A stretch of DNA of 64,000 nt from JAYYZW01 sp965217605 (GTDB taxonomy: Bacteria; Pseudomonadota; Gammaproteobacteria; Ga0077536). The position numbers were made by a program, and so were the translations under genes. Positions 46,632 through 55,941 of the stretch are shown piece after piece. Under the pieces are notes generated by a model that ran no database searches, had not been told where the DNA came from, and saw only the letters and a list, made by a program, of their open reading frames with translations. Where the stretch lies: the NCBI GenBank assembly GCA_965217605.1, contig CBDCJB010000013.1, positions 186,001 through 250,000 of the forward strand, in the 5' to 3' direction. Numbering within the stretch: position 1 is the first letter of the stretch; every line of letters begins with the position of its first letter.

Positions 46632-48553
46632 TTACTCACCGATTGAATCCGCGATGCATCCAAAATTTTTCGTACCTGTCCGTGGCGCCGGGTAAAGCCG
46701 ATCCGGTCGAAGTATTCCAGGATTTCGATCACGGCGTTGCGGCCGATCGCCGATCGGTCGCGAAAATCAGCGACGGTGAATACACCGTCGTCGTTTGCTT
46801 CCGTGAGCTCATGCGCGATGTTCGCCAGCCGGGCCAAGATGCCCGGCAGGAAAAAGCGTTTAGCGCTGACCTTGACGAGATAGCCCTGCTGCGCCGAGCG
46901 CTCCAGGAATTTACGTAGCGCCTCGTATTCCATCGACAGCGGCGCGAGCATGTCGTGCACGACGGGTATGCGGAAATCGGCCTGATCGAGCAGCGGCTCG
47001 ACGCGCTGCCACAGCGCCTCGTCGGCCGTCGATCGTTTCGGCGCGTAGCTCGGTAGACGCAACGCGCCACCATCCCGCACGATCGCGCCTTCTTCGAGCG
47101 CTTCGGCAATGAGCGCCGCAAACAGATCGGGCGTGACGGGATGACCTAAGCGTTTCGCGAGTTCGCTTTCATTCGCGCCTTTGCGCTCGGGCGCTTCGGC
47201 ATGGCGCTTTTCTAGCGCAGCGGTCAGAGCGGCCTTCAGCGCTCGCCAACGCCCAGCATCGATCCCGACCGGCCCGGCGACGCTATCGATGGATACCATG
47301 GCTAGGCTTTTCCAGAGATCGGCCGACCGATCCCCGGTTAAATTCCAGGCCCGTGCGAAACGGATCAATTCTATGCCGTCCGGTACCGCTTCGAGGGCCC
47401 GCGACGCCGCCGCGTGCGGGTCGGCTTGCGTCATCGAGTCCAGATACGCGAGTCGGGTAGCCCGCGCCCGGCCGCGCACGAGCGGTAGCGGGTCGAGCAC
47501 TTCCCCGCCACCGATGGTGCGGCGCGCCGATTGGTCGCGGAGGATCACGTGGTCGCCGCGCACCGCGTGCAGCTCGCGCTCCAGCATGATCTGTACGCGA
47601 CCGGTGTCGCCCGGTGCGATCGCCCGACCGTCGAGCGTCACGATGCGGCCGATCGCATCGGCCGCTCCGATATGCACGTGCGCGGGCGTACGATTGCGCA
47701 GCGCCCGCGCCTCGCTGTCCAGGACGCGTATACGGGCATCCAAACGCTCAGTGACAAAATCGGCGCCGCTGTTCACGATCCAGTCACCGCGATGGATCTC
47801 GGCATCACGCAATCCGGGCCCGGCGATATTCAGTGCGCAGCGCTGACCCACGGTTGCGTGCTCCGCTTTGCTGTTCTGGGCGTGGATCGCACGGACCCGC
47901 AGTTCGCCGCCGTGCGGAACGTGGTGCACGGTCTCGCCGAGGGCGATCTGCCCGGAAAACACGGTGCCCGTGACGACCCGGCCCGCGCCTTTGAGGATAA
48001 AACTGCGATCGATGGCCAGCCTGAAGTTACCGGCCGGCGAGCGCGCGGGGAGTTCCTTTTTCAAATCGAGCACGGCGCTGCGCAATTCGGCTATCCCGGT
48101 GCCATCGAGCGCGGAGACCGGGACGATATCGATCGCGCCAAGTTCGGTGGCCGCCAACATCTCGCGCATGGCGGCGCTGACCTCGGACACGCGTGCTGCA
48201 TCGACGCGATCGATCTTGCTCAACGCCACGACACCCCGTTGCACGTGGAGCAAGTCGAGAATCGCCAAATGCTCGGCGGTCTGCGGCATCGGTCCGTCGT
48301 CGGCCGCGATGACGAACAACACGACATCGATGCCGCTGACGCCGGCCACCATGGTTCTGATGAATCGTTCGTGGCCGGGGACGTCGACGAAGCCCGTTGT
48401 CTCACCATCGCCCAGATCGCGGTAGGCAAACCCGAGCTCGATGGTCAGGCCGCGCTCTTTCTCCTCGGGCAGGCGGTCGGTGTCCACACCGGTGAGCGCT
48501 TTGACCAGCAGGGTCTTACCGTGATCGACGTGGCCGGCGGTCGCGATGATCAC
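46628..48553 (-). CDS. selB: Selenocysteine-specific elongation factor
   Basis: 641 residues from GTG 48553; the frame is open further up but the G1 motif ATAGHVDHGKT then follows at residue 4, as in all SelB. VDVPGHERFIRTMVAGVSGI (G3) and VALSKIDRVD (G4, with NKxD varied to SKID) follow. EF-Tu-like domains II-III run to about 340, and the C-terminal winged-helix repeats (about 370-641) bind the SECIS hairpin. Its start overlaps the selA stop (GTGA). It brings Sec-tRNA-Sec to UGA codons marked by a SECIS. Confidence 0.95.
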   Translation of the reverse strand: MIIATAGHVDHGKTLLVKALTGVDTDRLPEEKERGLTIELGFAYRDLGDGETTGFVDVPGHERFIRTMVAGVSGIDVVLFVIAADDGPMPQTAEHLAILDLLHVQRGVVALSKIDRVDAARVSEVSAAMREMLAATELGAIDIVPVSALDGTGIAELRSAVLDLKKELPARSPAGNFRLAIDRSFILKGAGRVVTGTVFSGQIALGETVHHVPHGGELRVRAIHAQNSKAEHATVGQRCALNIAGPGLRDAEIHRGDWIVNSGADFVTERLDARIRVLDSEARALRNRTPAHVHIGAADAIGRIVTLDGRAIAPGDTGRVQIMLERELHAVRGDHVILRDQSARRTIGGGEVLDPLPLVRGRARATRLAYLDSMTQADPHAAASRALEAVPDGIELIRFARAWNLTGDRSADLWKSLAMVSIDSVAGPVGIDAGRWRALKAALTAALEKRHAEAPERKGANESELAKRLGHPVTPDLFAALIAEALEEGAIVRDGGALRLPSYAPKRSTADEALWQRVEPLLDQADFRIPVVHDMLAPLSMEYEALRKFLERSAQQGYLVKVSAKRFFLPGILARLANIAHELTEANDDGVFTVADFRDRSAIGRNAVIEILEYFDRIGFTRRHGQVRKILDASRIQSVSN

Positions 48554-49968
48554 GCTAGTGTCTTGTCTAATTTTTGCAGTTGATCGATGAACGCTAGGTC
48601 GTCGTCGAGGCAACGCAGATCCATGACCAAGGCGCCGTCGTCGATGCGTCCTACGACCGGGATCGGCAGACAGCGAAATGCCCGCGCAAGGCGTTCGAGC
48701 GCGCGGCCTTTGGTGCCGGCGAGCGCAATGCTGAGCGCAGCGCTCTCGAGCAGGTCAACCGGCAGGGCGCCGCTGCCGATTTGGCTGCGACAAGGCACGA
48801 CCGTGACCGTCGCCCGGTCGCCGACCGCTTGTTGAACGGGCGCTACGAGGCGTCGCGCGAGTGCGTCGATATCGGCGGCCGAGCGCGTCAAGAATTTCAA
48901 CGCCGGCAGCCGTTCAACCAAGCGCGCGGGATCCGCGTACAAGCGCAACACGGCTTCCAACGCCGCGATCGTGAGCTTGTCGACCCGGAGCGCGCGTTTC
49001 ATGGGGTTGCGCTTGATGCGGTGAACGAGGTCTTTACGGCCGGCGATGATGCCGGATTGGGGGCCGCCGAGAAGTTTGTCGCCGCTGAAGGTCACCAGGT
49101 CGACGCCCTGGGACAGGATCTCGGCAACGGTTGGCTCGTGTGGCAAACCAAACTGGGTGAGGTCAACGAGGGTGCCGCTGCCGAGATCGATCACCATGGG
49201 TACGTCGTGCCGATGCGCAAGGCCCGCCAAGTCTTTTTCGCTAACCTCGGCGGTGAAGCCTTCGATCACGTAATTGCTGGTGTGCACCTTCATCAATAGC
49301 GCGGTACGGCTATTGAGCGCCTGCTCGTAATCGGCGAGATGGGTGCGATTGGTCGTTCCGACTTCCACCAGCTTCGCGCCCGCACGCGCCATGACGTCCG
49401 GAATACGGAACGCGCCGCCGATTTCGATCAGTTCGCCGCGCGACACCGGCACTTCCTTGCGTCGCGCGAGCGTGTTGAGCAGCAACAGAACCGCCGCGGC
49501 GTTGTTGTTCACAACGGTCGCGGCGTCGGCGCCCGTCAGGCGACAGATCCACGCTTCGAGATGCGTATCGCGATCACCGCGGCGACCCGACTTCAGGTCG
49601 TATTCGAGATTGCTCGCGCCGGCTGCGGCCTCCGCCATCGCCTCGATCGCAAGGTCGGGTAAGGGCGCGCGCCCGAGATTCGTGTGCAACACCGTACCAG
49701 TCAGATTGAAGACCGGTTTGAGATTCGGTTCGAGAATCGCGGCGAGCCGCACGGCCGCCTCTTCGATCATCGCAACGGGTTCCGCCAGCGTTGGGTCCGC
49801 TTCACCCCGTTCGGCCAACGTCGCGCGTACGTGGTCGGCGACTTCTCGCAACACGCTGGTAACGAGCGCGCGGCCATAGCGATCGCTCAAGGCGACACCT
49901 TGTTGGACGCGCAGCAACTCGTCTATCGACGGCACGGCACGTAAGAGATCTTGCCGTGCGCCGCTCAT
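48550..49968 (-). CDS. selA: L-seryl-tRNA(Sec) selenium transferase
   Basis: 472 residues, close to E. coli SelA (463). The PLP lysine is Lys298 in TFSGDKLLGGPQSGII. NLTGTVLHTNLGRAPLP, NLEYDLKSGRRGDRD and VNNNAAAVLL are invariant SelA blocks. It converts Ser-tRNA-Sec to Sec-tRNA-Sec with selenophosphate as a decamer. It starts 42 bases after the AhpD-like selenoprotein stop and couples to selB, so one mRNA likely carries a selenoprotein together with the machinery needed to translate it. Confidence 0.97.
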   Translation of the reverse strand: MSGARQDLLRAVPSIDELLRVQQGVALSDRYGRALVTSVLREVADHVRATLAERGEADPTLAEPVAMIEEAAVRLAAILEPNLKPVFNLTGTVLHTNLGRAPLPDLAIEAMAEAAAGASNLEYDLKSGRRGDRDTHLEAWICRLTGADAATVVNNNAAAVLLLLNTLARRKEVPVSRGELIEIGGAFRIPDVMARAGAKLVEVGTTNRTHLADYEQALNSRTALLMKVHTSNYVIEGFTAEVSEKDLAGLAHRHDVPMVIDLGSGTLVDLTQFGLPHEPTVAEILSQGVDLVTFSGDKLLGGPQSGIIAGRKDLVHRIKRNPMKRALRVDKLTIAALEAVLRLYADPARLVERLPALKFLTRSAADIDALARRLVAPVQQAVGDRATVTVVPCRSQIGSGALPVDLLESAALSIALAGTKGRALERLARAFRCLPIPVVGRIDDGALVMDLRCLDDDLAFIDQLQKLDKTLA

Positions 49969-50010
49969 CGGACTGATCGCTTCGGCGTTTGGCGACGCCG
50001 GTGCGCTGGA

Positions 50011-51105
50011 TTAAGCGCTCGGAACAGGCGTGTTGCGTGCGGACGGGAATCGATCGATGCCGAGTGCAGCGCGGAAATCTTGCGTCTGGGGCAGCGCCAT
50101 CGCATCCAACGGGATCCCGATCGAATTGGCGATGCGATCGACCATGCCAAAGTTGGCCGCGGTGATCGATGCTTCAACGACCGCGCCCGGACCCATACGC
50201 GCGAGTAGGCCGTCGCGCGCGCGGTCAAGCGCGTCACGGTCGGTTCCCCACACCGCATCGGCGAAAGCCAGCAACACGTCTTCGTTCTCGACACCGGTGT
50301 TCAGCGATCGTTCGACGATGCCCCCGAGCTCGAAACTGCTTTCCGTCGTCTTGCCGCTCTCCCGGAGCAGCATCACATGCCAGGACGTTCAGTAGAAGCA
50401 CGCGTTCAAGGCCGAGATGCGTGCGGCAATGAGTTCCACCTGCGGGCGCGCGATCGCGGGGTCGTGCGAAAAATTGAAATCCATGATGGTCTTGACCGAA
50501 CGATATTCGACTTCTTCCAGATCGATGATCGATTCGGCTTCGTCCGGCACTAGACTCAAAGCCCGCAGGATGTTGGCGGTCCAATCCTTTCCGTACAGCC
50601 GTTCGGCAACCGCGCCACCGGCCTCGCCGCTCGGCACCATCGGTACCCAGGCTTCCCCGCCGACGGCCTCGGCCGGCCGCACCCGCGACGGCTCACCGGC
50701 TTCGATGGGCGGTAAGGTGCGCATGGCAATGCCGAGACCGCGCGCAAAGTCATCGATATTCGTCGTGCGAGTCGTGATCCCGACCGCTTCGACATAGGCT
50801 TCCTCGCTCAAGCCGTCGGCGATCGCATCATCGAACACCGAGCGTTCGAGATCCGGCGTCGCCAGCGCAACGCGGCGCACCATGCGCTTCGCTACGTCGG
50901 GTAGCGCGGCGATACCGTCCGGCACCGGAGCGGCGTCCTGTACACCGGCGTCACTGCGCGCCGCCCGGACTTCGGCGGCCAGCGCCGCGCGCTCAGGCCC
51001 GGACCACCAGGTGCCCGGCCGGCTGAAGCCCGCGAGGATCTTGCGGTGCGCCGCATCGAGATCGTCGCGCACCGCAAACGGCGAATCGTGATAAAGCGTC
51101 GTCAC
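50011..51105 (-). CDS. AhpD-like selenoprotein (CxxU centre, UGA recoded)
   Basis: Read through one TGA (50391-50389) the frame gives 364 residues from GTG 51105 (GGGAG eight bases upstream). Sec239 falls in ISALNACFY-U-TSWHVMLLRE: C236-x-x-U239-x-x-x-H243 is exactly the CxxCxxxH peroxidase motif of the AhpD/carboxymuconolactone-decarboxylase family with Sec as the second residue. The 235 residues before it form a longer helical part (VALATPDLERSVFDDAIADG) than in AhpD proper, as in CMD-related alkylhydroperoxidases. A SECIS-like hairpin follows the TGA. AhpD-like CxxU selenoproteins are known from metagenome surveys. Two separate genes are unlikely because the motif itself spans the TGA. Confidence 0.88.
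50352..50391 (-). promoter_or_regulatory. bSECIS-like element of the AhpD-like selenoprotein
   Basis: After TGA (50391-50389) come 16 bases, then TGCTGCTC-CGGGA-GAGCGGCA (50372-50352): an eight-base stem with one T-G wobble and a five-base loop rich in G. The loop begins 24 bases after the TGA, within the usual bacterial range. Confidence 0.75.
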
Positions 51106-51169
51106 CAGCCGGCTCCCATAGTCGTTTCCTTAGCGTATCAGAATCATCGGCGCTGCAATAATAACTCGA

Positions 51170-51197
51170 TATATAATTAAGTCAGTTTTTTAATCAA
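51170..51197 (-). promoter_or_regulatory. Candidate promoter of the selenoprotein-selA-selB operon
   Basis: On the minus strand TTGATT (51197-51192), 16 bases, then TATATA (51175-51170), in a very AT-rich 110-base patch (51130-51240) of otherwise GC-rich DNA, 65 bases ahead of the GTG at 51105. Confidence 0.45.
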
Positions 51198-51257
51198 TTG
51201 TTTTTAATAAATTTATTAGTGTAAATTAAAGTAAATTCTCGGCGACCGGCGCGTCCG

Positions 51258-52023
51258 TCACTGACCTTTGAACACGGCCGCGCGTTTTTCCACGAACGCA
51301 TGCATCGCCTCCTTGGCGTCTTCGGTCTTGGCCAGTTCGCCGGTCATCGTCTGCTCGAAACCGCGCAGACTCATCTCCTCGATCTGATTGAGCGCGTGTT
51401 TTGCCATTTCGATCGCAACAGGACTTTTGGCGGCGATTTCGCGTGCGATGCCGAGCACGGTGTCCATCAGTTCATCGGGCGGCACCGAGGCTTCGACGAC
51501 ACCGAGGCGGTAAAGCTCGGGACCGTACACCCGCATGCCGGTCAGCATCATGCGCCGCAAGCGCGAATGGCTGAACAGGCGCTGCGCGTGGCGGCCGCCG
51601 CCGAGCAGTCCGACATCGATTTCGGGCAGCCCGAGGCAGCAGTAGTCGCTGGCGACGAGGATATCGCAGGCGGCGGCGAAGGCGAGCCCGCCACCGAGCG
51701 CAGGGCCGTTGAGTGCGCCGATCACCGGTTTACGGCACTCCATGACGCTGTAATAAGCCTCGCGCGCGCCGGCTGCGTTGCCAATGTTCCCCCGCGTTGA
51801 ATGCCCGGCCAACGCGCTCCTTGATGTCGGCGCCGGCGCAGAACACCTTGCCGGTCCCGGTCAGGATGGCGACGCGGATGTCACCGCGATCGCTGATCGC
51901 ATCGAAGGTCCACGCGGTCTCCTCCAACACCTGCTGGCTGTGCGCATTGACCGGTGGATTGGCGAAGCGTACGAGGGCGATGTATTCCTCGACGAGGTCG
52001 AGTTTGACGAGTTCGGGGTTCAC
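51258..52023 (-). pseudogene. Enoyl-CoA hydratase/isomerase family protein with a frameshift
   Basis: Start taken at GTG 52023 (GGAG upstream, VNPELVKLDLVEEYIALVRF). The first frame carries TGTGKVFCAGADIKERVG (oxyanion-hole block 1) and runs to SRRAR near 51755; the second frame continues EAYYSVMECRKPVIGALNGP and GLAFAAACDILVAS to the stop at 51258. The break lies in a GCGCGCGCG run, so one base has been gained there (or two lost), by mutation or by sequencing error. Apart from this the protein is about 254 residues, normal for a crotonase acting on acyl-CoA. It is divergent from the acyl-CoA dehydrogenase gene, a natural pathway partner. Confidence 0.75.
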
Positions 52024-52192
52024 GGCTTCTCCTTCATGCCGCCGCGGCTGCCATTCGGCGGTGGCCGCTCGCAACGCCGTCAATGCTAACAAACATCGAA
52101 CCCGGACTGTCACCGCAGCGGACTGCCCGGCATTTACTTGGGCGCCATGCCGCTTTATTGTCGGCGAGCCGCTTAAGTGGAGGTCGACCGGG

Positions 52193-54538
52193 GTGAGCAA
52201 ACGCGCTCAAGACATCGCAGTATCCGACCAGGAAACCATCGACCTGCTGGCCGACAGTGCGCGAGACTTCTGTCGGCGATCCCTGGACGTGGCGCGTCTG
52301 CGTGCGTTGCGCGGCGCAACGCCCGCGTTTGACGCCGAAGCGTGGCGTGCGATGTGTGACCTCGGCTGGCCGGCGATCGCCGTGCCCGAGGGCGCCGGCG
52401 GCCTCGGACTCGGCGCCCACGCCGTCGGCACGGTGTGTCGCCAACTCGGGCAGGTCATCGCGCCGGAACCGATGCTCGAAACGGGCATCGCTGCGGCCAG
52501 CGCGCTGTCGCGTTTGGACACGGGCAGTGCCGGCGCGCATCTACAGGCCCTGCTCGGGGGCCGGGCCATGATCACGATCGCATTGATGGAACAACGCGAG
52601 GACTTGCGCGCGGCCGCGACCAGCGTGACCGCGACGCCTGAAGGTCCGGGTTTCAACTTGAACGGCACGATCCGGGATCTGCCCTTGGCCACGGATATGG
52701 ACGCCTACCTGATCCCGGCGCAATGCGACCGGACGCCGTCGCTTTTTTACGTCCCGGCGCATTCCGAAGGCGTGCGATTTACGGCGCGCACGCTATCTGA
52801 TGGCACGACGGCCGGCGATCTCGACTTTACCGGCGCAGGTTTCAATGCCGATGCCGTGATCGGCAAGGGTGCAGCGGTCACCGCGGCCATCGATTTCGCG
52901 CGCGAATTGGCGCGCCTTGGCGCCAGTGCCTATCTGCTCGGGCTCGCAGAAGCATTGTTCGACGTGACCGTGGAATACCTCTGCACGCGTGAACAATTCG
53001 GACGCCCGATCGGCAGCTTTCAGGCTTTACAACACCGTGCGGTCGATCTCTTCATCCAAAAGACGCTCGCCGCTGCGGTCGTCGACGAATGTTTGGTTGC
53101 GTTCGACGATACCGCCGACCCAAACGTGCGCGCCCGCGTCGCGAGCCGCGCCAAATACCGGGCGGGTGAGGCGGCGTTATTGATCGCACGACAAGCCGTG
53201 CAGTTACACGGCGGCATCGGCTACACCGACGAATGCAACGTCGGCCTGTTCCTGAACCGCGCCCTCGTACTGACATCACGCTATGGCAACAACACCTTTC
53301 ACTGCCGGCGGCTCGCGCAATTGATCCCCGCTGGCGACGACGCTGAAGAAGTCGACGCATTGACGGCCATCGTGGATGAGCCCGCCGATGGTGATTGGAA
53401 CGCACTCAGCGATGATGCGTTCCGCACGGTCATACGCCGCTGGTTGGCGCGTGAATATCCAGCCGACATGCGCTACCTGTCGAAGCGCCTGCGCTGGGAG
53501 GAGATCAAACCCTGGTATCAGAAGTTGGCCGAGAAAGGCTGGGTCGCGCCCGCCTGGCCCATCGAACACGGCGGCATGGGATTGTCCCCTGCGAAACTCC
53601 TCATTTACATCGATGAGCAGGAACGCTTCGGCGTCGCGCGGGCTCCAGACATGGGGATCCATTTAGTCGGCCCGTTGTTGATCAAACACGGCACGCCCGA
53701 GCAGCGCACACGCTACCTGCCGCCGATCCTCGCCGGTGACGAGGTCTGGTGCCAGGGCTATTCCGAACCCAACGCCGGCTCGGATCTGGCCAGCCTCAAA
53801 ACCGAGGCGCGACGGGACGGTGACGAGTTCGTCATCAAAGGGCAGAAAACCTGGACGACGCTCGCACAGGATGCGACGCACATGTTCTGCCTCGCGCGGA
53901 CGTCGACGGAGGGTAAGCCGCAGGAAGGGATCAGCTTCTTTTTCATCGAGATGCAACAAGCGGGCGTCACCATTCGCCCGATCCGCAACCTCGCAGGTCA
54001 GGAAGAGTTTTGCGAAGTCTTTCTGGACGACGTGCGCGTGCCGGCCGATTGTCTGGTCGGTGAGATCAATCAGGGTTGGACCATCGCCAAGGCCCTGCTC
54101 AGCTTCGAGCGGATCTTTCTCGGCAGTCCCAAGCAGTCACAATCCGCGCTCAAACGACTGGAAACGATCGCGTTGGCTAGTGGGCTCTACGAAGATGCGG
54201 CATTCACAGACAAGATTACGCGGCTCAAACTCGACGTGCTCGATCTCGAAACGACTTATAAACGGTTCGCCGATATCGTACGCCGCGGGGAGACGCTTGG
54301 CGCCGATGTGTCACTGCTCAAGATTTGGAGTTCGGAAACCTTTGCGCGCGTGAGTGAGCTGATGCTGGAAGCGGCCGGCGCTGACGGCGCAGTCGTTGGC
54401 AAGATCGATTTCAGCGGCGCCCACGTCGATATTCTGAGCCAGTTTTATAATGCCCGGCCGGCGACGATCTACGCAGGCTCGAACGAGATCCAGCGTAACA
54501 TCCTCTCCAAACACGTGCTTCGACTTCCCGAACGGTAG
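52193..54538 (+). CDS. Double-domain acyl-CoA dehydrogenase
   Basis: 781 residues from GTG 52193, with GGAGG nine bases upstream; the open frame further up is antisense to the hydratase gene. Residues 1-390 are one acyl-CoA dehydrogenase (GWPAIAVPEGAGGLGLGAHA, TREQFGRPIGSFQALQHRAV, QLHGGIGYTDE) and 400-781 a second (GWVAPAWPIEHGGMGLSPAK, GYSEPNAGSDLASLKTEARR, IYAGSNEIQRNILSKHVL). Two-chain acyl-CoA dehydrogenases with one catalytic and one partner subunit are known from steroid side-chain degradation; here the two are joined. They oxidise acyl-CoA to enoyl-CoA with FAD. Confidence 0.9.
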   Translation: MSKRAQDIAVSDQETIDLLADSARDFCRRSLDVARLRALRGATPAFDAEAWRAMCDLGWPAIAVPEGAGGLGLGAHAVGTVCRQLGQVIAPEPMLETGIAAASALSRLDTGSAGAHLQALLGGRAMITIALMEQREDLRAAATSVTATPEGPGFNLNGTIRDLPLATDMDAYLIPAQCDRTPSLFYVPAHSEGVRFTARTLSDGTTAGDLDFTGAGFNADAVIGKGAAVTAAIDFARELARLGASAYLLGLAEALFDVTVEYLCTREQFGRPIGSFQALQHRAVDLFIQKTLAAAVVDECLVAFDDTADPNVRARVASRAKYRAGEAALLIARQAVQLHGGIGYTDECNVGLFLNRALVLTSRYGNNTFHCRRLAQLIPAGDDAEEVDALTAIVDEPADGDWNALSDDAFRTVIRRWLAREYPADMRYLSKRLRWEEIKPWYQKLAEKGWVAPAWPIEHGGMGLSPAKLLIYIDEQERFGVARAPDMGIHLVGPLLIKHGTPEQRTRYLPPILAGDEVWCQGYSEPNAGSDLASLKTEARRDGDEFVIKGQKTWTTLAQDATHMFCLARTSTEGKPQEGISFFFIEMQQAGVTIRPIRNLAGQEEFCEVFLDDVRVPADCLVGEINQGWTIAKALLSFERIFLGSPKQSQSALKRLETIALASGLYEDAAFTDKITRLKLDVLDLETTYKRFADIVRRGETLGADVSLLKIWSSETFARVSELMLEAAGADGAVVGKIDFSGAHVDILSQFYNARPATIYAGSNEIQRNILSKHVLRLPER

Positions 54539-54547
54539 AATAGACGC

Positions 54548-54605
54548 GTAGCAGCCCGCTTGCGGGCGAATTTCGATTCCATTTCATCCACAAGCTGGCT
54601 CCTAC
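54548..54605. repeat. Inverted pair of REP-like elements
   Basis: GTAGCAGCCCGCTTGCGGGC (54548-54567, plus GAA) and CAAGCTGGCTCCTAC (54591-54605) are facing copies of the same repeat family as at 21411. They lie ten bases after the acyl-CoA dehydrogenase stop and just ahead of the kinase start. Confidence 0.7.
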
Positions 54606-54617
54606 ATTGATTAAGGG

Positions 54618-55856
54618 ATGACCGCGCTCAATAAAAACCTGAATGATTTCGCCAGCGGGAAGATCGAATTCACCGATCTTACCGCTGTCGTGGAAACCAT
54701 CACCGAAGAAAACCCGGACGGCTCGTCGGCATTGATGATGATATTGGGCGATGCTCGTGATTCCGGCCTGCTGGATTCCGATCAATACGAGGATTTGCTC
54801 GGGCGGGTCATGAAGGCCGACAAATTCGCCGTAACCGGCGCGCTGCATATCGATCCGAATAACCCGCAAACGGTGTCGTTCTCCGTCGGGCCGGATGCGG
54901 GCGATGTCGCTACCGTCGGCGACGGCAGCGTGATCAAAGACCGTTTCGAACTCGTCGAGGTACTCGGGAAAGGCGGGATGGGTGTCGTCTATAAGGCCAA
55001 AGATCGGATCAAGGCCGAGGCCAAGGACCGCAATCCCTTTGTCGCCGTCAAAGTCCTGAACGAAGACTTCAAAGCACACCCTGAGTCGTTCATCGCCTTG
55101 CAACGCGAATGCAGCCGCACTCAGAAGCTCGCCCATCCCAATATCGCGACGGTTTACGATTTCGACCGTACGGGCGGCATGGCGTATTTGACCATGGAAC
55201 TCCTCGAAGGCCAGCCGCTGAACGATTACATCACCGACCAGCTGCCCGAAACCGGATTCTCATTCGATGACGCCTGGCCCATCATCGACGGCCTGGGCCA
55301 GGCGCTCAGTTTTGCGCACCATCGCCAGATCGTGCATTCGGATTTCAAACCGGCGAATGCGTTCTTGACCACCGCGCGTGAAGTGAAGGTGCTCGATTTC
55401 GGCATTTCACGCGCCTTCAAGCGCGCGGGCGACGACCAATCCACGGTATTCGACGCCGGTAAACTCGGTGCACTGACACCGCAATACGCCAGTTCGGAAA
55501 TGATGCAGGGCGACCCCCCCGATCCGCGGGATGATATCTACGCGCTGGCGGTCGTCACCTATGTGCTGCTGGCGGGCAAACATCCTTTCGATCGAAGAGC
55601 CGCCAACGTTGCGCAAGCACTCAAGCTGAGTGCGGAACCGATCAAATCGCTGTCTAAACTACAGAATCGAGCGCTCAAAAAGGGACTCGAATTCGAGCGT
55701 GACGCACGCTCGCCGACGGTGGACGAGTTCCTCAGCGATCTCCAGGGCGAATTCAGTTCCGAGCAATTACTGAAACGTCAGTCCCGCCTGCTCGCGATCA
55801 TCACCATCGGCTTCTTCGTGCTCATATTGTGCGTTCTATTTTTGCTACGCAGTTGA
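54618..55856 (+). CDS. Serine/threonine protein kinase, tail-anchored in the membrane
   Basis: 412 residues. A 105-residue N-terminal part of unknown fold precedes the kinase domain (about 108-385): P-loop GKGGMGVVY (117-125), Lys145 in VAVKVL, HSDFKPAN (240-247) and DFG (260-262). The catalytic loop has HSD where most kinases have HRD, which marks an RD-less kinase that may not need activation-loop phosphorylation. A single helix at about 390-410 (LLAIITIGFFVLILCVLFLL) anchors it with the kinase in the cytosol and almost nothing outside, so it is unlikely to be a classical sensor. Confidence 0.88.
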   Translation: MTALNKNLNDFASGKIEFTDLTAVVETITEENPDGSSALMMILGDARDSGLLDSDQYEDLLGRVMKADKFAVTGALHIDPNNPQTVSFSVGPDAGDVATVGDGSVIKDRFELVEVLGKGGMGVVYKAKDRIKAEAKDRNPFVAVKVLNEDFKAHPESFIALQRECSRTQKLAHPNIATVYDFDRTGGMAYLTMELLEGQPLNDYITDQLPETGFSFDDAWPIIDGLGQALSFAHHRQIVHSDFKPANAFLTTAREVKVLDFGISRAFKRAGDDQSTVFDAGKLGALTPQYASSEMMQGDPPDPRDDIYALAVVTYVLLAGKHPFDRRAANVAQALKLSAEPIKSLSKLQNRALKKGLEFERDARSPTVDEFLSDLQGEFSSEQLLKRQSRLLAIITIGFFVLILCVLFLLRS

Positions 55857-55941
55857 CGGCGTCGAGAATGCGCACTACTGACATCCGTCGCATCCGCATG
55901 TGACAATGGGTGGCTGCACCGCTCTCGAAAACGGAGAAATC

